43,686 nt of DNA. Origin: Nitrospira sp. SB0677_bin_15. GTDB lineage: Bacteria > Nitrospirota > Nitrospiria > Nitrospirales > UBA8639. A program made the position numbers and the translations under genes. The stretch lies in assembly GCA_009842645.1 (NCBI GenBank), contig VYFB01000083.1, forward strand, positions 1 through 43,686, in the 5' to 3' direction. Shown piece after piece: positions 17,077 through 27,908 of this stretch; position 1 is the first letter of the stretch; each line of letters begins with the position of its first letter. The notes beneath the pieces were generated by a model. It saw only the letters and a program-made list of their open reading frames with translations, was not told the origin of the DNA and did not search any database.

Positions 17077-18314
17077 GTTGGTTTTCCCTCTTTTACCATC
17101 ATTACACCATCTCTTGTCTGATATTGGGGGTAGCAAGAGCTGTTAAAAATCGGTGTGCCGGTAACCTGATCGATACGAGAAATTGCATCGAGAAGCAGGG
17201 TTTTATTTTCATCGGGGGCGTTTCCCACGGCTGCATTCAGCAAGCATCGAGCCGCGTCGCGTCCGAGGACTGTAGGCAAGTTGTTATCGTCTCTGTATTT
17301 TTCTCTTTCAAGATTTAGAACATCTTCCCTGATCATCTCGCCGTAGCGGTTTTTGAAGATTCTTTGTTGGCGGAGGATAAGACGGAACATTTTCGACTCG
17401 CAAGCAAGTTGTTCGACAATCCTGGCATTGAAAAATGGTGTGCCTAACACCTGGGATTGATGCCCAAGGATCAGCACGGCACGTCCACCTGTCCTTAGAA
17501 CTCTGGCTAATTCTTGGATCACGCTTCCCATATCAATGCAGTATTGAATCACGGTATAAAATCGGTTGCCTCGATTGGCACGATTGGAACCGATTTCGGA
17601 ACGAGCCACGCGAAGCAGATTCCAGCCCAGTACTTCGACCGAACGTCTGTAGTTCTGATGATAATTGAACACGTTGAGATAGGGCGGAGACGTGACCGCA
17701 AAATCGATCGATTGTTCTTGAAGCGGGAGTGCCCTTGCATCTTCCAGATCCGCCTTGATCGGACGATTGGAATATGGAAGTTGACGAATCAACGAAATCA
17801 AGGTTAGGAATTTGCGTTGAATCAAATCGCAGGAGATTCGGTTCTTGTAGATGTCCAGGAGCACGACTAGGGAATTAAAAATGATTTTTGCCGAATCGCT
17901 GAGTGATTCCCCGATGCGGGTAACTATTTCTTTGAACTCGTCTTCTTTTAGCTCGATTTCTTCAGAAAAAAATGACGTTGGAAATTCATGATTGATCCTC
18001 TTTTGGAGTTCCATTATTGCCTCTTCTCTTTCTTCAGAAGACGCCATGGTAAATTCGTAAAGTTTGCTGAAGCTCCACGCAGATGGGTTAATCTCAAATC
18101 CAAACGCAGGAAGAGACAGGGTGGCGGCTTCGTAGAGAACTGTGCCGCTTCCGGCAAATGGATCAAGAACGACTGAGCCTGGCAAACAGTATGCTGTGAG
18201 CAAGGATTCAATAAGTTGCGGAGAGAATTGTCCTCGCCACGCAAAAAGATTAGATCGGGTTTTCTCTTGGATATTCAGAGATTCCTGGGGTATTGGTTTC
18301 GAGAAATCTTTCAA
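17073..18314 (-). CDS. DNA methyltransferase (amino-type, TSPPY), partner of the Bpu10I-like endonuclease
   Basis: A 413-residue SAM-dependent DNA methyltransferase. Motif I is DPFAGSGT (51-58), preceded by RGQFSPQLIESLL; the catalytic motif IV is TSPPY (208-212). TSPPY marks cytosine-N4 or adenine-N6 methylation, not 5-methylcytosine, whose PCQ motif is absent. The motif I before IV order differs from the beta-class orphan enzyme at 36321. The start is TTG 18314 with AAGGTG 4 nt upstream. It overlaps the endonuclease by 4 nt, forming a compact cassette inserted between valS and nadC on the same strand. It should protect the host site cut by the endonuclease. Confidence 0.88.
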   Translation of the reverse strand: MKDFSKPIPQESLNIQEKTRSNLFAWRGQFSPQLIESLLTAYCLPGSVVLDPFAGSGTVLYEAATLSLPAFGFEINPSAWSFSKLYEFTMASSEEREEAIMELQKRINHEFPTSFFSEEIELKEDEFKEIVTRIGESLSDSAKIIFNSLVVLLDIYKNRISCDLIQRKFLTLISLIRQLPYSNRPIKADLEDARALPLQEQSIDFAVTSPPYLNVFNYHQNYRRSVEVLGWNLLRVARSEIGSNRANRGNRFYTVIQYCIDMGSVIQELARVLRTGGRAVLILGHQSQVLGTPFFNARIVEQLACESKMFRLILRQQRIFKNRYGEMIREDVLNLEREKYRDDNNLPTVLGRDAARCLLNAAVGNAPDENKTLLLDAISRIDQVTGTPIFNSSCYPQYQTRDGVMMVKEGKPT

Positions 18315-18375
18315 ATTGACACCTTGCGAAGGAAGGATGAAATAGAGAAGATTGGAGATAGTCTTCTCGATGATT

Positions 18376-21123
<2,748 letters not shown>

Positions 21124-21284
21124 AGAGATGAAACTCACGCTGACAGAGCGAAAAATCTTAGCATGGGGGGTAGCCCCTCGCAAGCAAAGCGCCGGGTGGC
21201 TGCTGTCTCAGTTTGAATTTTCCCGCCTTCAATTTCTTGGCTCATTCCATCCCAGAGTGTGGTAGTATTTTTTCTGACGTCACT

Positions 21285-21839
21285 ATGAAAATGAAACTAA
21301 CGGATCCATCGGGTAGAGGTAGCCTGTACAGTTCACCAAGGCCAGGGGTCGTCGGTGTATGGTTTTGCGGATGGACAGAGGCTAACTTTGTTAATGCAAC
21401 TGAGGCCTTGGAAGAAAAAAGACCTGGGGTAAACGAAGAGATCGTGGCTGAGGCGCATTATTTAGTTCTTTGGCTTCATAGGCTTCCTCAAATAGGTTTC
21501 TTCTGTGGGGTTATCTTTTTCAACTCTTTGTTGGCTGGACTCTTGTTATTTGGTGTGGCTTTTATTCTCGAGTATATGCGTTTCTATATGTTTGGGGCCT
21601 CGCTCCTTCTTTCTCAATTATCGAAAATTTGGGGCTATATAAAGGTTCCAGCGTTTATTGTTGCTGCGGTCAGCTTGTGGCCGCAGGGTATGTTTCTACC
21701 AATAGCTTTGGCTGTGTTTCTGGTAAGTTCTACTGTGTTAATGATGCCTATTAATGTTATTGCTAGTCGTATAGTACACACAATGTTTTCTGAGAAATTA
21801 GCAGCACAATATGGTGAAGATTGGTTCAAGATGACATGA
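21285..21839 (+). CDS. Small integral membrane protein, unknown function
   Basis: A 184-residue protein that I do not recognise. Residues 1-75 are polar. The rest has three to four hydrophobic segments (about 75-98, 100-120, 126-142 and 143-165), including FFCGVIFFNSLLAGLLLFG. The C-terminus (SEKLAAQYGEDWFKMT) is soluble. I chose ATG 21285; a TTG 72 nt upstream would add an unlikely leader. The codons are clearly more AT-rich than neighbouring valS, and it lies next to a frameshifted remnant and two nuclease-like genes, so it may belong to an acquired patch. Confidence 0.6.
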   Translation: MKMKLTDPSGRGSLYSSPRPGVVGVWFCGWTEANFVNATEALEEKRPGVNEEIVAEAHYLVLWLHRLPQIGFFCGVIFFNSLLAGLLLFGVAFILEYMRFYMFGASLLLSQLSKIWGYIKVPAFIVAAVSLWPQGMFLPIALAVFLVSSTVLMMPINVIASRIVHTMFSEKLAAQYGEDWFKMT

Positions 21840-21924
21840 TTAGCCATGGACTTTGTTATCCATCGCTGGAAATTAAAATTGGTCTCAATAGCTAAGATTT
21901 AGTCATCATGTAAAGGCCCCCCGT

Positions 21925-22140
21925 ATGCCAAAGGACCCACGGGACAGAAACGAATTGGTGACGTGATCGGGGTCGCGAGCAAGGTGGCGAAGATCGCCAG
22001 GGGTGAGGTTGAAGACGAAACCATGGCCGGGAAAGAATTGCACCGAAAGGGTGTCCTGATCGGCGGGAAACTCCGAGTCAAAAATCTGGCACCAGAACGC
22101 CGACGGAGCGGCTTAGGCGAGATGGAGACGTAAGAGCTGA
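21925..22140 (+). pseudogene. Frameshifted remnant of a small basic protein
   Basis: ATG 21925 reads MPKDPR and then runs out of frame. A single extra G in the CACGGGACAG stretch would continue as GQKRIGDVIGVASKVAKIAR, then GGKLRVKNLAPERR. Near the end another frame gives ARWRRKS and a stop at 22138. These pieces in order resemble a common small family (KRPADVIGNAVKVARIATGE, GGKARAKxLxPERR, ARW) that I know only as a hypothetical protein family. The gene therefore seems broken by at least two changes, or the assembly has homopolymer errors here. AAAGG lies about 10 nt before the ATG. Confidence 0.5.
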
Positions 22141-22267
22141 CCGAAGGTTGGTAGATTTCAGACGGGACAGTGGCCCCTTGACTCTGCATAGTGAGCTGCG
22201 TAAAATCCTTTTATTACCTCTACTCCTTTATGGGAGTACTTGTTACCGCATGACCGTAGGCGGTTTC

Positions 22268-22303
22268 GGCCCCCGTGCTTAGTGTACGGGGGCCTTTTTA
22301 TTT
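22268..22303 (+). terminator. Strong Rho-independent terminator upstream of the NYN gene
   Basis: GGCCCCCGT (22268-22276) pairs with ACGGGGGCC (22286-22294) and is followed by TTTTTATTTT. It would close transcription of the broken gene upstream. It lies only 22 nt before the NYN start, so it could also attenuate read-through into the NYN/GIY-YIG pair. Confidence 0.85.
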
Positions 22304-22325
22304 TCCCAACCGGAAGGCACACCTG

Positions 22326-22943
22326 ATGATAAGAATTGCAATCATGATTGATGGCGGGTATTTACGCGCAAATGTGGATTCTCAATACCGTTTCAATGTA
22401 GATTTTATTGAGGAAGTTGCGCTGCGGATGGTTGAGGCAGAAGAAGAGCTTCTTCGAGTGCTATTTTATGATTGTGACCCGTACAGAGGAAGTATACAGC
22501 TTCCGGTGTCCGGAAAAATGATGAAGTTAGAGCAACCTGGATGGCTCGATGCGTTGGCATCCAAAGAACTTTTTGCAGTCCGTCGCGGCGTCGTAAAATT
22601 TCGAGGCTTCAAACTAAAAGAGTCTCACAAAAAATTCGCAGGTCTATCCGAAAAGGATTTGAAGCCTGATTTGCTACAAAAAGGCGTTGATATGAGGCTT
22701 GGAATTGATATTGCAAACTTTTCAATAACCAAGGCAGTAGATAGAATTATCCTCGTCTCAAGGGATACAGACTGTGTGCCCGCAATGAAATATTGTCGGA
22801 TTGCAGGTCTTCAAGTTTATTTGGCTCAGTTCCCAGGCCAACTGCCTTTACCAGAATTGTCACATCATGCTGACGGATACCGGAAAATTCCGTTGTCTGA
22901 CATTACTAAGAAGTTTAAAGCCAAGTCCAGATCAACTCGCTAA
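22326..22943 (+). CDS. NYN-domain (PIN-like) putative ribonuclease
   Basis: A 205-residue protein with the NYN/LabA-like fold of the PIN superfamily, probably a metal-dependent RNase. The acidic residues expected for the site are visible: IMIDGGYLR (Asp9), GVDMRLGIDI (Asp122, Asp128), and LVSRDTDCVPA (Asp147, Asp149). ATG 22326 follows GGAAGG by 8 nt; an in-frame codon at 22275 lies in the terminator and is rejected. The GIY-YIG-like gene starts 11 nt after the stop with a perfect ribosome-binding site, so the two form an operon. AT-rich codons and the neighbours suggest an acquired cassette. NYN proteins occur in RNA turnover and in defence loci; the role here is unknown. Confidence 0.82.
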   Translation: MIRIAIMIDGGYLRANVDSQYRFNVDFIEEVALRMVEAEEELLRVLFYDCDPYRGSIQLPVSGKMMKLEQPGWLDALASKELFAVRRGVVKFRGFKLKESHKKFAGLSEKDLKPDLLQKGVDMRLGIDIANFSITKAVDRIILVSRDTDCVPAMKYCRIAGLQVYLAQFPGQLPLPELSHHADGYRKIPLSDITKKFKAKSRSTR

Positions 22944-22950
22944 GGAGGAA
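22944..22950 (+). promoter_or_regulatory. Strong Shine-Dalgarno for the GIY-YIG-like gene
   Basis: GGAGGAAGG-type sequence begins right after the NYN TAA and precedes ATG 22955, indicating efficient downstream translation within a two-gene transcript. Confidence 0.6.
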
Positions 22951-22954
22951 GGCG

Positions 22955-23401
22955 ATGACAAATCTCAAAGGCCGTAGTTATCCCGACCAGGCTCAAGGCA
23001 GCATACGTGATGATCTCCGTAGACTCCGTGAATTAAGACGAGTACCCTACAGGGTCGTCTGGTACACGTGCGGAGAACAGGGAAACTGGTGCCGGCTAGA
23101 CACCGTTAATCTCAGTCAGATTGATATGAAAGGGGTCTATATTATTTGGCATGGAGGGACGAATCCCAAAGTGGTTCGAGTTGGTCAAGGGGATATTCGT
23201 GACAGACTAACCCAACATAAATCCGATGATAGTATGCTTTATTACAAACGATTTGGGGTATTGATGGTGACTTGGGCCGAGGTTCCAAAACGGTATCGTG
23301 ATGGTATCGAAGTTTATCTAGAGAATATGTGCAACCCCCTTAGCAGACAACGAACCTTGCCGATTGCAGACCCTATTCGTGTCAATTACCCATGGGAATA
23401 G
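22955..23401 (+). CDS. GIY-YIG-like nuclease domain protein
   Basis: A 148-residue protein. The GIY-YIG pattern is visible as GVYII (60-64) and VRVGQG (74-79), followed by DIRDRLTQH with the expected arginine, and a glutamate in GIEVYLENMCNP (119 or 123). The N-terminal ~55 residues (WYTCGEQGNWCRLD) are extra and may bind a partner or nucleic acid. The second motif lacks a tyrosine (VRVG instead of YxG), so activity is uncertain. It is tightly downstream of the NYN gene. The pairing of an RNase-like and a GIY-YIG-like protein is the least familiar gene arrangement in the window. Confidence 0.68.
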   Translation: MTNLKGRSYPDQAQGSIRDDLRRLRELRRVPYRVVWYTCGEQGNWCRLDTVNLSQIDMKGVYIIWHGGTNPKVVRVGQGDIRDRLTQHKSDDSMLYYKRFGVLMVTWAEVPKRYRDGIEVYLENMCNPLSRQRTLPIADPIRVNYPWE

Positions 23402-23728
23402 AGCACGAACTTGCTTTTTCCTCATTGCACACCGTACCCGCAACCATACGTCGTTTTCTCCGAAGAAACGAGGCCCCGCCCAACGTAGTTTATAAATTTC
23501 TGTCTGCTGTCTGACAGTTACTCGTCTTCTGTCTATCCGTTCTGAATCTGGCATGGGTAAGAGGCAGGAACGTCTGCTTTCTCCACAGTTCCAAACCATA
23601 ATTGAAAATAATCTAATGCTCCCGGTTGTTTTCACGAGAACAAATATGATAGAACTCCCGAACGAATTACCTAGGGATTATACTGATTTATTGACAATCA
23701 CGGCCAAACAGGACCAGGAGACATTCTG
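23402..23728. other. 327-bp AT-rich spacer without visible gene
   Basis: The stretch contains no convincing ORF on either strand. TTGACA occurs near the end (23694-23699) but without a matching -10 box. A minus-strand open frame overlapping the GIY-YIG 3' end looks like a shadow. Confidence 0.5.
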
Positions 23729-23839
23729 ATGCCCAGAGGACGAGAGAAAGATCGAGAGCTTCGTCGCAAACACCGGAAGAATCAACGGCGCATGAAGGCT
23801 CTTGAGCAAGCCCAACGCAAAGCCGGCACCAAGAAATAA
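23729..23839 (+). CDS. 36-residue highly basic small protein
   Basis: MPRGREKDRELRRKHRKNQR begins this short ORF, which continues with RMKALEQAQRKAGTKK and a TAA. AGGAG lies 8 nt upstream of the ATG, well placed. About 40% of residues are Lys or Arg, suggesting nucleic-acid or ribosome association. Similar tiny basic proteins (REKDRELRRRR style) exist in other bacteria as uncharacterised families. It could be a real gene of the accessory patch. Confidence 0.5.
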   Translation: MPRGREKDRELRRKHRKNQRRMKALEQAQRKAGTKK

Positions 23840-23969
23840 GCCCCTGCCTTTCTCTCGCTCATCGCGGCCCATTTTTGACTCGGGTCATGGACGAGGATCA
23901 GTAGCGTAATCCGACAATTGTAGCCCCCGGCCCACAATCATCGCACGTGCCATGTTTTTTTCTTTCCTC

Positions 23970-24003
23970 CTCACCCCGGCCCTCTCCCTCCAAGGGAGAG
24001 GGA
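23970..24003. repeat. CCCTCTCCC-type hairpin repeat
   Basis: CTCTCCCTC pairs with GGGAGAG across a CCAA loop, preceded by CTCACCCCGG. Same family as 5708-5770 and 14335-14395. It lies directly upstream of the HAD hydrolase and may supply a spurious Shine-Dalgarno-like run. Confidence 0.75.
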
Positions 24004-24026
24004 GCAGATGAAAATAGCACCTCGAC

Positions 24027-24743
24027 GTGTCGGGACATCACATAAAAGTCGTGTTTTTCGATGCGGCCGGAACCTTGTTTCGCGTCAAGGGATCCGTCGG
24101 GGACGTATATCTGCAATATGCCGCAAAGTATGGCGTGCCTCGTTCGCCCGACGTGGTGACCAAGGTGAATCAGGCGTTCAAGGATGCCTTTCGTCAAGCG
24201 CCTCCACCGATTTTTGCCGTAGAGCAACCTGAAAAATTGAAGCAATGCGAAAGACTCTGGTGGTTTGACATCGTGCATGCGGTGTTCTATCGCGTCGGTA
24301 TGTTCGAAGGTTTCGATGATTATTTCGATGAGGTCTACGAAGCTTTTAGCCGGGCAGAAGCATGGGACCTCTATCCTGAAGTGCCGGAGGTTCTACAGCA
24401 ATTGCGCTCGCAAGGCTATGAATTGGGAGTCATCTCCAATTTCGACACACGGTTTTTTGAAATTATCCGGGCGTTACGGTTGGAGCATTTTTTCGATTCC
24501 ATCACGATTTCCAGTATCGCCGGGTCGGCCAAACCCGCTGAGAAGATTTTCCGCCATGCCTTGGCTCAACACGTGGTCGAACCGGAAGAGGCCATGCACG
24601 TGGGCGATGATCTCAAGGAAGATTTTGAAGGAGCCACCGATGCCAGGTTAAGGGGAGTCCTTCTCGATCGGGACAAGATAGGCATGGACGACAAGATACC
24701 TTGCGTTGCCGACCTGCGAGGCTTGCACCATCTTCTTCAATGA
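24027..24743 (+). CDS. HAD-superfamily hydrolase (HDHD3-like)
   Basis: A 238-residue haloacid-dehalogenase-type phosphatase. Motif I is FFDAAGTLF (nucleophile Asp12; the fourth position is not Asp as in classic DxD, a pattern seen in the HDHD3/REG-2-like branch). Motif II is VISNFD, motif III the lysine of GSAKPAEKIF, motif IV HVGDDLKEDFEGA. A helical cap lies between I and II. Substrate unknown. The start GTG 24027 is uncertain because the upstream repeat hides any clear ribosome-binding site. It may be separate from the next gene, which has its own promoter candidate. Confidence 0.85.
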   Translation: MSGHHIKVVFFDAAGTLFRVKGSVGDVYLQYAAKYGVPRSPDVVTKVNQAFKDAFRQAPPPIFAVEQPEKLKQCERLWWFDIVHAVFYRVGMFEGFDDYFDEVYEAFSRAEAWDLYPEVPEVLQQLRSQGYELGVISNFDTRFFEIIRALRLEHFFDSITISSIAGSAKPAEKIFRHALAQHVVEPEEAMHVGDDLKEDFEGATDARLRGVLLDRDKIGMDDKIPCVADLRGLHHLLQ

Positions 24744-24764
24744 ACACAATGTCCGGCCCCTTCC

Positions 24765-24794
24765 TTGACTTCGGAAAGAATGGCTTGCTAGACT
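24765..24794 (+). promoter_or_regulatory. Candidate promoter for the NHL gene
   Basis: TTGACT (24765-24770), 18-nt spacer, TAGACT (24789-24794), about 100 nt upstream of the NHL start, in the gap after the HAD hydrolase. Confidence 0.4.
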
Positions 24795-24891
24795 TTTTCC
24801 CAACTTCTTGGTTTTATTTGAAAAATTCTCAATACATGGCAATAGAATTACGTAAATTCAATTTGGCACGAAACAAACGTTGAGGAATGTT

Positions 24892-27849
24892 ATGAAGGAT
24901 TTTTTTGAGTTGGATTGTGATCTGATTTTGCAACGGCTGGTTTTGATGGCCGAAGGCTTTGAAGAGGACTGGGGCGCGGGCGAAGAAGGTGATGAGGAAA
25001 AGCTTCCCGATCCGCCAAGCGGCGTCAGGGCCGTCGCGGGCAATGGATTTATTACGCTGAGTTGGGATGCCGTGCCGGATGCAATGTATTACAACGTCTA
25101 TTATCAGACCTCTCAAGGGGTCAGCATCAAGCCCAATGAACTGACTCGTCCGATTGCGGGTCAGGAAGATTTCAACCCCGTGATTGGAGTCACCAAGGAA
25201 AAAGGGAATTGCATCGAAGGTCCTTCCTGCCCCTACACGCATAACGACCTTGCCAACGGGTTGTGTTACCACTACGTGGTCACCGTCGTGACTGCGGACG
25301 GAGAAAGCCGGGAATCGGAAGAAGTCATGTCGATCCCTTCGCCGTACTTGCCCGTGTTGCAGTTTGGGCAGGAAGGCGTCGATGACGGGGAGTTTCGTTC
25401 GCCGACTGGCATTGCCCTCGATAGCGACGGCAACATCTACGTGGCGGATACTGATAATCATGCCATTCAGCGGTTCGATAAGGACGGCAATTGTTTGGCT
25501 CGTTGGGGCGGGGAAGCCGACTCGGAAGACGGCACCTTCTATTATCCCCGCGGGTTGGCGACCGCTCCGGAAGGACACGTGTACGTGGCGGACAGTGGAA
25601 ACAACCGCGTTCAGAAGTTTGATCCCGACGGGAACTTTTTGAATGCCTGGGGCAAGTTCGGCTTTGCCTGGCGCGGGGCCGAGGCCGGGAAATTCGACGT
25701 GCCATGGGGGGTGGCCACGGATCAACAGGGCAATCTCTACGTGTCGGACACAAGTAACTCTCGTATCCAGAAATTTCAGTCGGACGGCAGCCCCCTGATC
25801 AAATGGGGAAAGGACGGGAGTTTTGACGGCGCCTTCTATTTCCCGCGAGGGCTGACGGTCGACTTTGCCGGACATATTTACGTGGCCGATGAAGGCAATC
25901 ATCGCATTCAGAAATTCGACTCCCGTGGCAATTTCCTTGCGAAGTGGGGAAGAGAAGGCACGGGGCTCGGGCAGTTCAAATCTCCCTGGGGCGTGGCGTG
26001 CGACGCCTTGGGCAACGTGTACGTGGTGGACAGCGGGAATCACCGTATTCAAAAGTTTGATTCGAACGGGACGTATCTGTGTTCTTGGGGCAATCGAGGG
26101 CTCACGGAAGCTCAGGTGAATTTTCCATCCGGTATTGCGGTAGACAAGGAAGGGTACGTCTACGTGGTGGACAGCGGGAACTACCGGGTGCTGAAGTTCG
26201 CGCCCACTGAAGAGGAACTCGCCAGGGGCCGGGAAAAAGCTGACAAGGCCGCAGAAGCCGAAGGCGCCCCGCTTGCCGTGCCGTTGGTGGGGAAACCCGG
26301 TGATACGGAAGCGATGCTGAGTTGGATGGAGGTGCCCGGTGCCGTGTCTTACAACCTCTACTTCAGCACCGATCCCGGTGTGTCCAAAGAGACGGCGACG
26401 CTCATTGAAGGGGTGACGAGTCCTTATACCCATACCGGCTTGACGAACAATACGGCCTATTACTATGCGCTCACGAGCGTTGATGAGCATGACGTCGAGA
26501 GTGCCCTGTCGGAAGAACAGGAAGTCATGCCCGTGCTGATTGACGTGGCCGCACCGCAGAATCCGGATATCGTCCTGAATCATGGAGCGTATATGACGAA
26601 TTCGTTGGACGTGGTGGCGACGATTTCAGCCAGGGACGTGGATACCGGCGTAGCGGGCTATTTCATCTCTGAAAATCCCATGACTCCCGGCGCGACCTTG
26701 CCGGGATGGATCGAAGTCGAACCGGAGCATCGTTTTGGGGCGACGATTCCTCTAACTTTATCGCCCGGTGACGGGCCAAAAACGGTGTACGCGTGGTTCA
26801 AAGACGTCGGCAATAACATCTCGATCCCGGCCAGTGCGAACATTTTGCTGAATACCTCGGGGTACGTCTGTACGGGTAAATGGGGAAAACCAGGTCGTGG
26901 GGCCTCGTTGCTGCACGGCGGTGAGTTCATGGCGCCGCTCTATGGGCTGGCTATCGACAACCAGGGTTCCTTGTTCGTTATCGACAACGGGAACACCCGT
27001 GTTCAAAAGTTCGATCGCAATGGGAACTTCATCCTGCTGTGGGGAAATTTCGGCACGGCCAATGGGAATTTCAACAGTCCCACGGGTATCGCGTGTGATG
27101 GAAAAGGTGACGTGTACGTGTGCGATACCAACAACCATCGCGTACAGAAGTTTGATGGAAAACTAGGCCAATACCTCATGAAAATCGGCGGGCGTGGGAA
27201 CGGAGAAGGGCAGTTCAATGCGCCTTGGTCCATTGCCGTCGACCGGGTTCGCGGCTATCTGTACGTTGTCGACAGTGCCAATTTCCGCGTACAGAAATTC
27301 GATGAGGACGGTGAGTTTGTGATGCAGTGGGGCAGTTTCGGGAATAACGACGGGCAATTCTATTTTGCCCGGGGTATTGCCGTCGATCAGAATGACGGGA
27401 TGGTCTACGTCGTGGACATGGGGAATCACCGTATCCAGAAGTTCGATACCAGCACCAACGTCCTCCCGCAACTCGTGGCCAAATGGGGTGGAGGGATCGG
27501 TCCTGGGCACGCGAGCAGCGCACAGGCCCAGGAGCCGGGCCAATTTCGTTCACCCTGGGGAATTGCGGTAGACGGCGCAGGTGACGTCTACGTCTCGGAC
27601 ACCGGGAATCAGCGGCTGCAAAAATTTGATCGGGACGGAAACTTCATCACCCAATGGGGAGGGTTCGGCAATGCCGAAGGGCAATTCAACTTTCCCTATG
27701 GGCTCGTAGTCGATCATCGAGGCCACGTCTTCGTGGTGGATAGCGGCAACATGCGCGTCCAACACTTCATGCCGGCCGAAGACGCCGAAGAGTTCCTGCA
27801 GGAAGAAGCGGAAACGGTGGCGGCTCTTCCGGAAAGCGAAGCGCAATAA
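24892..27849 (+). CDS. Large NHL-repeat protein, two six-bladed propellers linked by FN3/Ig-like domains
   Basis: A 985-residue protein. The first ~45 residues are acidic with no signal peptide. An FN3-like domain follows (PPSGVRAVAGNGFITLSWDA). Six NHL repeats (about 155-445) each carry GIAxDxxGNxYVxDxxNxRIQKFD. A second FN3-like domain, an Ig-like segment, then six more NHL repeats to the C-terminus complete it. That gives 6 + 6 blades, two closed propellers. ATG 24892 has GAGG 6 nt upstream; an upstream TTG is unlikely. NHL propellers bind proteins or RNA, and export can occur without a classical signal. Function unknown; a Rho-independent hairpin follows. Confidence 0.85.
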   Translation: MKDFFELDCDLILQRLVLMAEGFEEDWGAGEEGDEEKLPDPPSGVRAVAGNGFITLSWDAVPDAMYYNVYYQTSQGVSIKPNELTRPIAGQEDFNPVIGVTKEKGNCIEGPSCPYTHNDLANGLCYHYVVTVVTADGESRESEEVMSIPSPYLPVLQFGQEGVDDGEFRSPTGIALDSDGNIYVADTDNHAIQRFDKDGNCLARWGGEADSEDGTFYYPRGLATAPEGHVYVADSGNNRVQKFDPDGNFLNAWGKFGFAWRGAEAGKFDVPWGVATDQQGNLYVSDTSNSRIQKFQSDGSPLIKWGKDGSFDGAFYFPRGLTVDFAGHIYVADEGNHRIQKFDSRGNFLAKWGREGTGLGQFKSPWGVACDALGNVYVVDSGNHRIQKFDSNGTYLCSWGNRGLTEAQVNFPSGIAVDKEGYVYVVDSGNYRVLKFAPTEEELARGREKADKAAEAEGAPLAVPLVGKPGDTEAMLSWMEVPGAVSYNLYFSTDPGVSKETATLIEGVTSPYTHTGLTNNTAYYYALTSVDEHDVESALSEEQEVMPVLIDVAAPQNPDIVLNHGAYMTNSLDVVATISARDVDTGVAGYFISENPMTPGATLPGWIEVEPEHRFGATIPLTLSPGDGPKTVYAWFKDVGNNISIPASANILLNTSGYVCTGKWGKPGRGASLLHGGEFMAPLYGLAIDNQGSLFVIDNGNTRVQKFDRNGNFILLWGNFGTANGNFNSPTGIACDGKGDVYVCDTNNHRVQKFDGKLGQYLMKIGGRGNGEGQFNAPWSIAVDRVRGYLYVVDSANFRVQKFDEDGEFVMQWGSFGNNDGQFYFARGIAVDQNDGMVYVVDMGNHRIQKFDTSTNVLPQLVAKWGGGIGPGHASSAQAQEPGQFRSPWGIAVDGAGDVYVSDTGNQRLQKFDRDGNFITQWGGFGNAEGQFNFPYGLVVDHRGHVFVVDSGNMRVQHFMPAEDAEEFLQEEAETVAALPESEAQ

Positions 27850-27872
27850 CCGCCTGACTCCGTACAGAGCGA

Positions 27873-27908
27873 GGCCCCCGCGATGGCATGTGCCGTCCGG
27901 GGGCCTTA
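27873..27908 (+). terminator. Terminator-like hairpin after the NHL gene
   Basis: GGCCCCCG (27873-27880) pairs with CGGGGGCC (27898-27905), with an inner GGCA/TGCC stem. The arms match those of 22268-22303 but the following T-tract is poor (TTACTATTCTC), so termination may be weaker. Confidence 0.65.

Noticed and set aside
21899-22189. Minus-strand ORF over the frameshifted remnant
   Set aside because: No recognisable features; the plus-strand pieces match a known small-protein pattern in order.
24829-26583. Long minus-strand open frame (584 codons) inside the NHL gene
   Set aside because: It mirrors the periodic NHL repeats on the other strand; the plus-strand frame has clear domains and a ribosome-binding site.
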